A stretch of DNA of 64,000 bases from assembly GCA_023653785.1 (NCBI GenBank), contig JAMKCH010041312.1, positions 1-64,000 of the forward strand, in the 5' to 3' direction. Below the pieces are notes generated by a model. The model was not told the DNA's origin. It searched no databases and saw only the letters and a list, made by a program, of their open reading frames with translations. Every line of letters starts with the position of its first letter. Within the stretch, counting starts at the first letter, position 1. This stretch comes from Ophioderma brevispina. Its lineage: Eukaryota; Echinodermata; Ophiuroidea; Amphilepidida; Ophiodermatidae. Below, in pieces: positions 22,745-35,460 of this stretch. Both the position numbers and the translations under genes were made by a program.

Positions 22745-25377
22745 CTAATATTGAAATGTAGGGCAGCAAATTAGGCATACCTGCCATATGCCACTATATG
22801 GACAATGGGGCAAGCAATCAGGCCATATCAGCCATATGCCACTATATGGAAATAGGTCAGCATAGTCAGTAGGCCATATCTGCCATATGCCACTAATGAT
22901 TAAAAAATGAAGGCAGCATATAAGGCTATCGCGCATAATGCCACTATATGGAAATGAGGGCAGCATATCAGGCATATCTCCTATATCCACGATATGGAAA
23001 TGAGGTCAGCAATAATAAAATATCTGCCATATGCCATTTAATGGGAATGAAAACAGCTATCAGACATAATCTGCCCATCATGCCACTACTATTGAAATTA
23101 GACAGCATATATCAGCCATATCTGCCATATGCCACTAATAAGGAATGAGGGATCTGCCATGCCATATAGGAAAATGAGGTCAGCCATATCATGGCATACT
23201 GCCTATGCCACTAATATGGAATGATGGCGCATATCAGGCATATCTTCCATATGCCACTAATATGGAAATGGGGGCAGCCATTCAGGTATATCTGTCATAT
23301 GCCACTATATGAAAATGGGTCCAGCATGCTTAAGGCATATCTGCCATATGCCACTAATAAGGAAATGGCGCAGATATTCAGGCATATCTGCTAATAGCCA
23401 ATAATATGGAAATGAGGTCAGCATATCAGGCATATATGCCATATGACCACTTAATTTGGAAATGAGGGACAGCATATCAGGAATATCTGCCATATGCCAC
23501 ATAATATGGAAATGAGGGCAGCATATAAGGCATATCTGCCATATGCCACACTAATATGAACTGAGGGCAGGCATATCAGGACGTATCTGCCATATGCCAC
23601 TTAATATGGAAATGAGGGCAGCATATCGGCATATCTGCCATATGCCACAATATGGAAATGAAGCAGCATATCAGGCATATCTGCCTTATGCCAACTAATA
23701 TGGAAATGAGGTCAGCAATCAGACCTATCTGCCATATGCACTAATATGGAATGAGGGAGCATATCAGCATCTCTGCAATATGCCACTAATATGGAAATGA
23801 GGGCAGCTCTCAGGCATCTCTGCCATATGCCACTAATATAGAAATGAGGTAGATATCAGGTCATATCTGCATATGCCACTAATATGGAAATGAGGCAGCA
23901 TATCAGGCATATCTGCAATAGCCCACTAATATGGAACTGCAGTCAGATATCAGACATATCTGCCATATGCCCCATGATGGAAAGGAGGACAGCATATCAG
24001 ACCTATCTGCCAGTATGCCATAATATGGAAATGAGGGCATCTGCCAGATGCCACTATATGAAAATGAGGTAGCAATAAGGGATATCTGCCATATGCCACT
24101 ATATTTAAATGAGGGCAGCTATCAGTATCTGCCTATTGCCACTATATGGACATGAGGTCAGCTATCTGCCATATGCCACTAATATGGAAATGAGGGCAGC
24201 CAGATCAGGCATATCTGCATATGCCACGAATATGGAAATGAGGTCAGCATATTCAGCACATATCTGCATATTTGCCACTAATAGGCAATGAGGGCAGCCA
24301 TATCAGGCATAATCTGTCATTCCGCTACTATATGAAAATGAGGTCAGCATATCAACCATATCTGCCATATGCCATTAATATGGAAATGAGGGAAGCATAT
24401 CAGGCATATCTGCCTTATGCCACTAAATGGAAAGAGGTCAAGCCATATCAGGCATATCTGATATGACAATGATACAAACAAGCTAAAAAAGGTCAAACTG
24501 ACTCTACTGGAAAGACCCGATAGAAATAAAAAAAAATTGTACAAAAAAAAATAAAAAAAGAATAACCATGACTTAATAAAAAAATATTTGTAAATGAGGT
24601 CAGCATATCAGGCATATTGCCATATGCCACAATATGGAATGAGGTCAGACATATAAGGCCATATCTGCATATGCCACTATATGGAAATGAGGGCAGCCAT
24701 ATCGGCAATCTTGCCATATGCCACTAATATTGGAAATGAGGCAGAATATCAGGCATATCTGCCATACTTTACCACTAATATGGAATGAGGTCAGCATATT
24801 CAGACATATCCATATGCCACTAATATGGAAATGAGGGCAGCCATTAAGGTATATCGTCGTATGCCACTAATGTGAAATGAGGTGCAGCATATAAGGCTAT
24901 TGCCTATGCAACTATATGGAAATGAGGCAGAATATCAGGCATATCTGCCATAGGCCACTAATATGGATAAATGAGGTCAGCTTCGGCATATCTGCACATA
25001 TGCCACTAATCTGGAAATGAGGGCGCATATAAGGCATATCTGGCATATGCCACTAATATCGAAATGAGGGAAGCATATCAGGCATATCTGCAATATGCCA
25101 CAATAGAAATGAGGGCAGCATACTCAGGCATATCTTGCCATATGCCACTAATATGGAAATGAGGGCAAGATATCAGGCATATCTCCATCTGCCACTAATA
25201 TGGACAATGAGGTCAGCATATCATACATATCTGCAAATGCCCTATATGGAAATGAGGGCATCGGCCAATGCCACTTAATATGAAAAATGAGGGCAGCCAT
25301 ATCAGACATATTTGCCATATGCCACTATATGGAAATGAGGGCCAGCATAGCAGGCATATCGGCCAAATGAACAAATT
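22745..25377. repeat. Satellite of ~48-bp units
   Basis: About 50 tandem copies of a unit built from gcatatcaggcatatctgcc, atatgccactaatatgg and aaatgagg(g/t)ca. Units alternate irregularly between gagggcagc and gaggtcagc, hinting at an older two-unit order. Nearly every copy carries one- or two-base losses. A ~140-base A-rich non-repeat segment (about 24455-24597) interrupts the array. The unit is rich in CATATG palindromes. Frames through it are spurious. Confidence 0.95.
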
Positions 25378-25424
25378 AAAAAAAAAAAAAAAAAATTTTT
25401 TTTTTTTTTTTCCCCCCCCCCCCC
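25378..25424. other. A18-T16-C13 homopolymer block
   Basis: Three consecutive pure runs, of A, then T, then C, directly follow the last satellite unit. Natural sequence of this form is rare; it looks like a consensus or join artefact at the edge of the array. Confidence 0.7.
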
Positions 25425-27734
25425 AACGCTTGGGTGTTCTCTATAGTTTGCTTTCATAAGGGTATTAGAAATGCACTGATTGAGAAAAACTTCTGCCTTG
25501 TTTTAATCTCAATGGACACAATTGCAAATGAAGCATACTAGCTCATTGAGGGCTGTCGTTTTCTTTGGAAGGATCTCCCAAAGAAGGGGATGGCCAGAGG
25601 TCATTTGTATGATCCTATGATACAACCTAATTCCACACACATGTATGCACAATGCACCCAACACATTATGCATGGACTCACAACCACATGCACACACCTC
25701 AGATTGATAAAAAGGGGAAACATCCATCAATTTGAGATGTATTCTGAGACTATTTCATGGCTTCCCCCACTATTTGATGGCAATTAATTATGAACTAGAA
25801 GCCCATTGATTAAAACCAGGGCGGCAGAACTCTTTTCTGGGGGGGGGGGCAAACGTATCATGGAGAATCTAAAAAAACGGCATGCTACAGGTCAGGGTAG
25901 TTATCACCCAGTGCTTTTTAATGGTTTAAAAGTTACTACTCAACCTAGAACTTCAAAGAGTGAACAAAAAGTAAGTGGACGTATAACAATTTGAGTCTCA
26001 GTTGAAAATTGTAATAACGGTTTGAACAAACGTTATGTCAAATTGACTGTTACTTTTCCCATAGACTTTGCTGAGGCCTATTTTCCAAAGTTTCATGTAC
26101 GAGTGTTGAACTTGGTACAAAAACATCTCTCTATTACAAGTAAAATGGAATTGACAGTTGTTAACCTTTTCAAAGCAAATAATCATAATGCTTTTCAGGC
26201 ATTAAAATGTTGACATATGTGATCATGGTGTTGGTTTTTTACTGTGAAAGGCCTCAGATGCAAAAACACAAATTGTTAGAAAAATTGAGGGAGCCATCCC
26301 GGAAATCTCGAGTGGCCTTTAAATGCCAATTGATATTTCCCAAACCTAGCTGAAAGGATATGAGTTTAATGATGGTTGGGCTTTGGAGCGGTCATTATTT
26401 ATGCCAGGGGGTAAGGGGGGTATGGAGGATTTCAAACTTTTTGCGGGGGCAACAAAAATTTTCGCGTTTCCCCTCGCTTCCGCTTCAAAAAATTTCACAA
26501 TCTCCCTGATCATGGATGATTTCCCCATTTAAAAGGCCATGTTCCCCTCTCTCTGTTGATGAAAAATTTCCGTTCCCCCTCTCTTAAAAAATTTTTTATG
26601 GGTTTCCCCTCAAATCCTCCATTCCTCCCTGGCGTAAATATGGACCCATCCCTTATGAAAAACCTTGTAGATATATCAAATGGAATAAAGACATGGACTG
26701 GAAATATGATATAATCCATATAAAAGTGATTTTATCAAAAAATCTGAACAACTTGATTGTCTTTACCTTGTGTTGTACTTGTATTACAAAATAGAACTTA
26801 TTTATATATGCCAATTAATATTGGCCATCCTCGGCCTTAAACACAAGACCGAGGGGCAATGAGGTTATAAATAAGTCAAAAAAATTGCTTGTCCCACATC
26901 AAGTGACCTGTTTTTTTAAAGATTGGGGGAAAAAGATTGGGGGACAACGTTGGGGAAAAGTTTTACTGTACAAAACAAGAATACGAACTCATTTTCAAAA
27001 TTCCTGAGAAGAAAAAAAAAATTTTCACTTTTAATATTTTTCACATCTGAAATTAAATTAGAACAGCCCTTTTAAAAAACCAGAGCATCAATTGATGCTG
27101 CAGTAGCCTATACTATGATGCCATTCAAAGACAACAACAACATCCTTTAAAGTACCTTGTAGATTATTTACATAGAAAATGGCAACATTAATAACAATTT
27201 TGTTTATGACTTTTAAAGCCAGGTTTTTGGGCGTCTATATTATATACCAGAGTATTAATTCACATCTGAGATGAAACTTAAGCCAAAAATGTTGTTTTAT
27301 ATGTATGATACTACAAATGCACCTTTAATCATTGCCATATTTAAATGGTTACTTCATTGTCATACTTAATTTAACTAATAAATATGATGTGACCCAACCT
27401 AAATTATGCCACACTAATCTGAGTTGTTTTTTTTTTAAATTAATTTTCACTTGATAGGAAATCAAGTGATGTAGGCTTATTAATAGCCCATCATGGAGTA
27501 GGCCTATGTAAAGTTATGACTTAACAATGTATTTTAGCTTACATGTAAACCGAACCACAAAAGATGAAGCCTGGCATACAAGGACACATTCTATGCATTA
27601 GAAAGTTTGCCCTGGTCTGCAAGCAAACTAAGTTTTAGTTCATTAACTTTGGTAATGGTAAATGTGAGAAGTAGAATGAAGTGCAGTAGGGAAAAATCCT
27701 TCTTTGATTATGGAAAACAACTTCCATAAATTAC

Positions 27735-27905
27735 AAAAATTCAAAGAGTTCCATATGTACCCCCTTAAAAAATTTGTACAGGAAACAAATCTTTTCTATT
27801 TATGGCCTTACACTAACAATACCCTAACCCTAAGGCCACAAAAATTAAAAGAAAATGCATATGTAGAACTTTGAAGAGGGGGTACATAGGGAACTCTTGC
27901 AAAAA
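27735..27905. repeat. 170-base foldback element
   Basis: agagttccatatgtaccccc near 27746 is inverted at 27876 (gggggtacatagggaactct), and aacaaatcttttctatttat is partly mirrored by the aaaattaaaagaaaatg segment. The loop includes two ccctaa units, too few to be telomeric. Confidence 0.55.
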
Positions 27906-28199
27906 AAAACAAAAACAAAGTGAAACTGGATAATAAGATAAGAACCTTGATAATGGATATCACATAGGCCTAATTACATGTTATATTGTATGGTGAAATG
28001 AATTAAAAATAACATCTTAAGAAAACTTTAACACTTTAACTTTTTATATCAATAACAGGTTCGTCACAATAAAAAACAAAACAATTTTTATTTAAAAAAA
28101 TGTTGTCTTGTGTTGTGAGTAGGTCTACATATCTACAGTTTGACTCGTTTGAAACAGATTATTTCAGGTAAGTAGCTTTGAGGTAAGGATTTGGCAGAG

Positions 28200-28560
28200 T
28201 TACAATATAGGCTACTTGATTTTTCAAACAATGCATGCTACGAACGGGAAAAAATTAAACCCCGCACCATTACTTTTGATCATTTAATAACAGTGCTCAA
28301 TAGAATACATTTTCCTCTAAAATGTGATGATTCATAAAATACTTTAGTGCTGATGTGCTATTAATTTGCAGTACAATAAGCCTACTTGATTTTTTTCAAA
28401 CAATGCATGCTACAGAACGGGAAACTAATAAAATCGCACCAATTTTGATTCATGTTAAAAAAGCACTCAATAGAATACATTTCCTCTAAAATTGTGATTG
28501 ATTCCAGAAATTACTTGAGATGCGGACTTATATTAATTTAATAGTGGTTTGATTTCTCTG
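28200..28560. repeat. ~180-base tandem duplication
   Basis: Two diverged copies in direct orientation begin with tacaatataggctacttgat (about 28200) and tacaataagcctacttgatt (about 28371). They share caaacaatgcatgctac, acgggaaa, ctcaatagaatacattt and cctctaaaa blocks. Confidence 0.7.
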
Positions 28561-31009
28561 TTAAAAATATGGTAACTTGTTATCTTTTAATTCGTTACAC
28601 TTCACAGAGTAACATGTCAGGACAAAGTTGGGTTTTTAACGAACTTAAAAAAACAATTTAAAAACAATGGCCAATACAAACTTTCCAAGATCAAGTGTAA
28701 AAATGAAATAGGTAGTAGAAATTATGTTCTTATTTGATAGACACATAAAAACTATAGTGTGAAAAGACAACTTACTATCTATTAATATTTAGGTTAATTT
28801 GTCTTTTCACTATATATAATTTGGCACATTAAATAAGAAACAGAAAACAAATTTGTTTACAAAAGAAGTCATTACAATCTGCCATAATGAATTTAGCTTC
28901 TTGAGATGCAAACAACTAGATTTAAGCTTGGTATTATTTTGCATTACCTGAACATTTTAAAAACATTAGGAGGAGAAGGTATTAGTATTTTAAGGACACA
29001 CCAACACTATTGTATCATATAGTGTATGAGATATGTTACTTTATATTAGGGGTGAGTTAGAGCTATGCTTCTTGGAATTCTTGATGTGATGATGATGATG
29101 ATGTGACTATTGTTTTCACATCTTCTCCATTGCTTTAACTTAAATAAAAAGTATTTTTCAGTAGGCCCCCAGGAGTCATTACTATTCAGCAAGTGTTTTC
29201 TACACTAACCTTAAAATATCTTTTCATTCTTAATTTATTAAACCTGATTGAAAGTCTCCTAATTGTGGTGAAAGCCTGTTTTTGCATCTTTATAATGCAT
29301 ACGTGCATTAATCACACCTTAAAAAGCTGAAAATGAAAATACCATCTTTATGTAATACAAATGTGCCTTAACCAAATAGCAAATTACAATAGCAAAATGG
29401 TACTTATATCATGCATAGTTGAAATGATATGATGGAACTCTGCAAAAGCACTGAATCTGAGCTTTATTTTGTTTTTGTCTGTCACAATAAATTCCTTTTT
29501 TTCATGCGCAAGGACTCAAGTGATATAGGCATTCAATAGCCAATCATGGAGCCTATGCAAACCTTATTGACCCTACCGGTTTGTATAATTCTAGTAATTT
29601 TGATTTTTACACAGCAACCCACACAATATGGCCCAAATTTTAATGAAAAACATTTAAGTTAAATCAATATTTTGAAATTGTAGAATTCCTAAGTTATTTC
29701 ATGTTGAATTTAAAAGGAAACACATTTTTTGATGGTTATATATTTTAAGTGTCAATATTTAATCTGCAAGGTGACCTAATGGAGTATGTTCCGTGTGTCG
29801 ATAATTTGACAAAATGGAGATGTGAGAATCCTTCAACACACATGTTAATTGAGAGTAACTCCTAACTTCTATCTTTGGTTTCTTCCCTAATCTCACTCGA
29901 CACTTTGCTTGTAACTGACTTTCAAGAAATGTTTGTGGTCAAAATGCTAAGTCTTATTATGTCTGTGCAAAAACTCATTATGTTTGCTTTACTAAATGAT
30001 GGTAACTCAGAGCATCTCTGTCGTAATGTCTCAATGCAATTTAAGCATACATTGTTACAAACAGCTCAATTCCACACAGGCCATGCTAAGTTCAGCTATC
30101 TGCTTTTCATCAACTGTCAAAAGGGAGGAATAGGTCTAGTAGTGACTGGTATGTAAAGTGGTGGTTCAGTCACAACTTTGTAAAAAAATCAGTTAATAGT
30201 CATTCAATGGAATTGACTAATATACACCGTTTTAAACAACTGGCACTTCAAATTAGGCTAATTTCATCCCACTGATAATAAAAATTTACTAGGACAAATG
30301 TTTTAAGACTTTTATCCATAAGGATATTGATAATAACACATTTTTCACATCAGTAATATGTGAAAAGCCACAAGGTTACAACTCTACAATACGTTAGCCT
30401 TGCCCCCAAGAGAGATAGCACAAGTTGGCATATTTAACCTTGGCTCCAGATAAAACAGTATAAGGCCAATGGTGATGGTTGATGCGTTTAATTATTTAGG
30501 TGATCAACAAGGACAACTAGTACATCTAGCAGGTAAACTTTAAATTTCTGCCAAATTGGTTATTCGACTAGGTTGGCAAATGCAAGCCTCTCTAGGCCAG
30601 GCATTGATATGCATGGCTTTCAGATTCCACCAGCATGAATCGCATTATAGGACAACAGATAAATCCCATAATCTTGCCTACAACAAAATTCATGCCACAA
30701 AAAAAACACAAAAGGCCGAACAAAATGCCCCAAAACGCAACATCCGCTCGGAATTTTTAAACAAAATCCACAACAATAACTTTTTCAAAGAAAGAACTGT
30801 CATACTTGCATACCGGCAAGTTTCAAAAGAATTGGACAAGAATGAGAGACTAGTTGATGATAATATTGGGTTTCCTACTCTAATTGCTACGTCGCGTGAT
30901 AACCATAGCCTATATATTATAGGCTAAAAAGAGGTGTACAAATCTAAAATTGCCAAAATTTCAACACTTAAGTTTACATTTTGATTTATTAAAAAAATAC
31001 AGCGTTCAC

Positions 31010-31815
31010 GGAAGGTATGGGTCGTCTTTCGTCGCGAGTTGTGAATGGGGACAAAGGTCACATGGGTCACCAACATGTTGGGACACTACCCAAGGACCAC
31101 TGTATCCATGAAAATATGAGAGACAGTGCCTCCACCTAATCCTAAACACGCAATCTTCCCCTTCCTCTGTCTTTGCCCCCCCTTCTACTTCCACACGGAC
31201 TCCTCCTCCTCCTACTCGTCCATTAGTTTTTTCTTCTTCTCTACGCACCCTATCTACTTTGTTGCCCTGCTTCACATTAATGCCCACTTAACGCACTTTT
31301 TCCTCTCCTGTCCCTCCTCCCTACCCCTCCTCCTTTATTTCTATTTATCACTTCATTTCCCCGTTCCTCCCTTCTCCAACGTCTTATCCCTTCTCTACTC
31401 ATGCCATCTCTTTTCTACCTGCTACCCCCACTCCGTCTTCATATGTGGAGATACCTAGCAAGTTTTAAATCTGACCTTTTGGGTTCATCAATGTCACATG
31501 AGGGCACAAGGTCACATGAGGTCACCAAGGTCACATTGAGGTCGCAAACACGTGGAACTATCCAAGAGTACCCCATTGATATCAAGTGTCATGAAAATCG
31601 ATCAACATCATGTATGTGGCTTACAAGCAATTTCATAATTCTGACCATTTGAGGAAATGACCTCTTATGACCTTTGACCTCATCATGAGAAGGTAAATGT
31701 GGGGCAATACCAAAGGACCATTTACATGCAGTGAATAAAATGTATGAAATGTTTAGGGTTCGCATTTTGACACAAACACACAAAAACATACACAGACAAA
31801 CTGCTTCCAAAGCAA
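31010..31815. repeat. Dispersed aggtcacatg-type repeat
   Basis: 31050-31110 and 31490-31700 share phrases such as aaggtcacatg(g)gtcacc, accaaaggaccat and catgaaaat; the second part contains ggcacaaggtcacatgaggt repeats. Between them, 31140-31430 is pyrimidine-rich on the plus strand and yields stop-free frames with no protein signal. Confidence 0.45.
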
Positions 31816-32689
31816 CCCATATGCCCTTCTAGACGGACAAAGTTTCTGAAAGGGACCAATTAACACCTATCCCAAAAGTAGTGGAAGAGGGCCCTAAATG
31901 ACCTAACTGATATAAGTATTTTGCCCTTTCTAAATTCTTTAATTTTTTTATGCGGTTAGATCTAAATTATGTCCCCTGCTCATTCTTGGAAAAGACAAAT
32001 GCATTAATTTATCTTGGGTGTTTTAAAGCGACATTAATGGCCTAAACACTATTCAGACCTAATGAATAAGACCCCAACCTGAAACTCACTTCGCACAAGT
32101 TGAAACAATTTGGATGTTACATTCTGTAAAAACAGTAAAAACAGAGGAAGAGTTCCAGAGGGAAGGTGGCCAGTTGGGCAATTTCTGGAACAGAAAAAAC
32201 AAGGTGTTCACATCCCGACAAAATTACATGTATCTCGCCTGTTTTGTGACACATTCAAAAGCATCGACCAGGATTCAGGCAGTGTACTTTAGGCTTGTAG
32301 TGTAAGATATTGATCTGGCAAGTGAAAGATGGATTAGCCGGGAATTAGACATATAAATGCAATGGTCTGTGAGCTGATTGACAGCATTGCTTTTCAAGTT
32401 TCGGTAAATGCTGGCAGTAATAGTTAAGGTCCAGCCTCATTTTTTCCAGAAAATTACACGAAACTGCCACCTCCCCTCTGGAACTTTTCCGTTTTACTGT
32501 TTTACGAATGTAAAACATCCAAAAATTGTTTTCACACTTGTGGACATGAATTTCAGTAAGGGTCCTTTTCATTAATGTCTGAAATATTTTTTATGCCATT
32601 ATGTCGCTCTCTAAGCTTATACTTATCATAAATATATTAAGTTATGCAAAATTAAACTAGAGCCATTTGTGCTCAAAGAGCTAGGACCT

Positions 32690-33620
32690 AGCCGTGTATA
32701 AATGACCTTTGAACCCCATACGAGCTCAAAATTTGTTGAAGAGTCCGAAGCGCTTCTATGCATGAATCACGTGACCATACACGTTGCATATAAAGCAAAT
32801 ATGATTTTGAAAATATTTTTCAATTAAGACTGGAAGTTCCCTTTTAATGACCTTTGACCCATGCTGAGCTCAACTTTGGTGAAGGGTGCCTCAAGCTGCT
32901 TCAGATGCATGAGTCACGTGACCAATGGTACCTTGCAAAATGGCAAGAGATATGAATTTGTGAATATTGGCACATTAAGATGGAAGTCATTTCAATGCCC
33001 TTTGACCCCCATGTTGAGCACATGTTTGGTGAAGGGTCTCAAGATACTTCATATGCATGAGGTCACGTGACCATGCTACCTACAAATTATGAATTTGAAT
33101 TCAACCGAAGTGTCCCTTTAATGACCCCTTAATAACCTTCGATCAAAATTCTGTGTACACCCATAGGGGCCTTGGTCAGCGGCTCTTCAGAGCAAACAGT
33201 CTGGTGATTATGCAATTGATTGTGGAACAAGAAGGAAGGAAGGAATTTATTAGAGTTCCGACGAAAGCCCCTTTAATCGGCCACATGACCTTGACCCCCA
33301 TCTGGGTACCACCCCATAGGGGTATTGGGTCAGTGGTTCTTCTGGACAACGCCCGGTGATCATAGCACTTATTCTGTGGCAGAGAAGGCTTTTGTAGAGT
33401 TCCGACGAAGGACCCTTTAGCAGCCCACGTGACCTTTGACCCTAATCTGTGTACCCCTTAGGGGACCTGGGTCAGTGGTTCTTCTGACCAAATTTTCGTG
33501 GCAATCGATACACAGTGTGGCACTAGTAGCATTTGAAGAAAGGGGGAAACAACGAGCAGGAAAGAAAGAAACGCACGAATACAATGACCTAGCCGTGCTA
33601 CGCACACGGCCTAGGTAAAT
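32690..33620. repeat. Two successive ~145-base tandem repeat families
   Basis: About 32690-33110 has three copies with gacctttgacccc, ttggtgaagggt, gcatgagtcacgtgacc and tgaatttg landmarks. About 33115-33540 has three copies of a different unit with cataggggccttggtcag, gtggttcttct and agagttccgacgaaag. The block is bounded by cctagccgtg at 32690 and by cctagccgtgctacgcacac near 33590, which itself can fold on cacggcctagg. Confidence 0.75.
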
Positions 33621-34354
33621 ATAATAAGAGTAGGGGACAAAACAAGGTCTGATGGTGACTGTGAAAGAGTGAGTGGAGATCAGACTTGGAGTGGAATTGA
33701 TTGTTTGTATTTTTTTTTAAAAGGTGTCAGAAATGGTTCAGTACTTGCTTATGGAGTGTCATGATTAAGTAATTATTATTCAAAAACCCATTATGTTTAT
33801 AAAATCATTTAACTGAAGCCTGATTTCCTTTCCATGGTGACCTGAAATCTATGCATTCCCTTCTGAGAAGTGAATGCCCCAAATTACCATAATAACACCC
33901 TAAAAGAGAAATGAGATCGACCAGTGACCCCGGTCACACCCTTTCGACCTTAGCTCTTCCTTAATTCGTTTGGCTCAAGCCCACACGGACGGCGCGTTTA
34001 TATCATGCTGTGGGGCGGGTCCTCTGGAAGTGGGAAGTCAAAATTGGAAGGAATCAGGCTTCAGTTAAATGATGTTTATAAAACATAATGTGTTGATACA
34101 CATTTACCTGAAATGATTTCATTTAAACCAATGTTGACTGAAATATATGCATTTCATTTAAACCCCGTTTGAATGAATAATGTTTTTCAATCAACACCAG
34201 ACTAGCACACTCAGTCGGAGGTAGGAGAGCATGATATCTCAGAGCCGCCACAGAATATGCAGCCAAAGGCGACACCTACACTCAACATAAAGTAACATTA
34301 TGTTAAAGACCTAAAGGCTGGTTAACATAAAATTTGGGGACATAGATGCTCACT

Positions 34355-35330
34355 TTACAAACGGAATACGCCGGGGCGAGCGTCACAGTCGGCCCCGGAC
34401 CGGCACCGGATGGTGAGGGGGGGAAACTTTATGTATAGTGAAGATGAATTTAGTGTTGTTTCTGCAAGAGTGCCCTCGCAACGTTTTCTTGAGGAGTTTG
34501 TACGATTCTGTAGTACCCGACCGAAAAACGTTGTGGGGAGCCCTCCATGACATAGCCTCGCAGATTTCAGCAATGCTGATTCCGCGGTGTTAGGCCCAGG
34601 ACGAAGTGATATTACGAAACAGAATGGGCTCGAGCTTGGAAGCTCCTATCACCGCGTTTGAATCATTAATTACAGCGCTAATCCATCTAGCAATTGCGCT
34701 TTTGACGGGGACCTGGGGGGAAGCGTTGTTTGTAAGAAACAACGAGCGTTCGAGGCCCCTGAGCGGGACTAGTTTTACGTTTGATAGCTACTCAAGGGCC
34801 CCGAAAGGGACACCACAGGCGATACTCTTCCCGCACCGAAGAGTGACTGCAATTAGGGGTATAAGAGGGTAAGGGTGGTAAGAAATTGTTGAGTGTCGGA
34901 ATGGATGGCACTCGTTTCTTGCAGAAAAATCCGGCCTCTGAAAGAACATTTTGACCCTGCTCGAGAGAATTCTGACGACATTAGAGATATTCTTGATCTC
35001 CGAGCATCAGCATGTCTCCCAGAGGCGAGCGCGACCAGGAAGACTGTCTTAATGTTGACATGTTTTAGTGATGCCTCACAATTGGTTCGAACGGGGGGGC
35101 TTTCACTACATAGTCTAAGACAGTATTAAGGTCCAAGGGTGGGACCGTCTTCCTGGTCGGGAGGTCGTGTATTAAAACATCCCCTCTAGAAGGAGGATCG
35201 GATCGAGCCACATCATTAATGGTAGATCCGTCCTCGAAACCTTAGATCGCTAAGATAGTGGACTTGTAGTTTCTAACAGTCGGAGTTTCAAGTCCGCATC
35301 AAAGAGATTCAGTGAGAAAGTCAGGCGATT
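34355..35330 (-). pseudogene. DIRS tyrosine recombinase remnant
   Basis: Near 35065-35020 the minus strand reads KTVFLVALASGRHADA, close to the KTxFLxALASGRRxSEL helix of DIRS tyrosine recombinases, with a shift directly after. A downstream frame at 34573-34355 carries the C-terminal portion. The catalytic Arg/His/Tyr set could not be completed because of frameshifts, so this copy looks inactive. Confidence 0.65.
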
Positions 35331-35460
35331 CGGCTACAGCCGCCCGAGTCGGGGACACCTCTCGTCGCTCACAAGCGGAAGGGGGTTTTTTTTTTTTTGG
35401 TGTCGTGAAAAAGTCGTTGTTTGACCGGGGCGGTTTTTTTTTGAGTAGGGTCCAAGACGC

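Larger units (their letters stand above)
25425..31005. other. AT-rich intergenic DNA, no recognised gene
   Basis: Open frames at 26022-26213, 29875-30156 and 30556-30927 are short, have no recognisable domains and no convincing splice context (29875-30156 ends at a possible donor CTG/GTATGT but has no known homologue I can name). Small repeats are listed separately. A dispersed repeat (caagtgatgtaggcttatta ... catcatggag) occurs at about 27455-27530 and again at 29505-29570. Confidence 0.4.

Noticed and set aside
22745..25377. CRISPR-like array
   Set aside because: Units are contiguous with no distinct spacers, and the DNA is animal; it is an ordinary satellite.
27815..27840. Telomere-like ccctaaccctaa
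   Set aside because: Only two units, inside the loop of a small foldback element.
29875..30156. Possible plus-strand exon ending at CTG/GTATGT
   Set aside because: No recognisable protein in any frame, no partner exon and a weak acceptor.
31126..31458. 110-residue plus frame rich in Phe/Ser/Pro/Leu
   Set aside because: Pyrimidine-rich repeat sequence; not a signal of a membrane protein.
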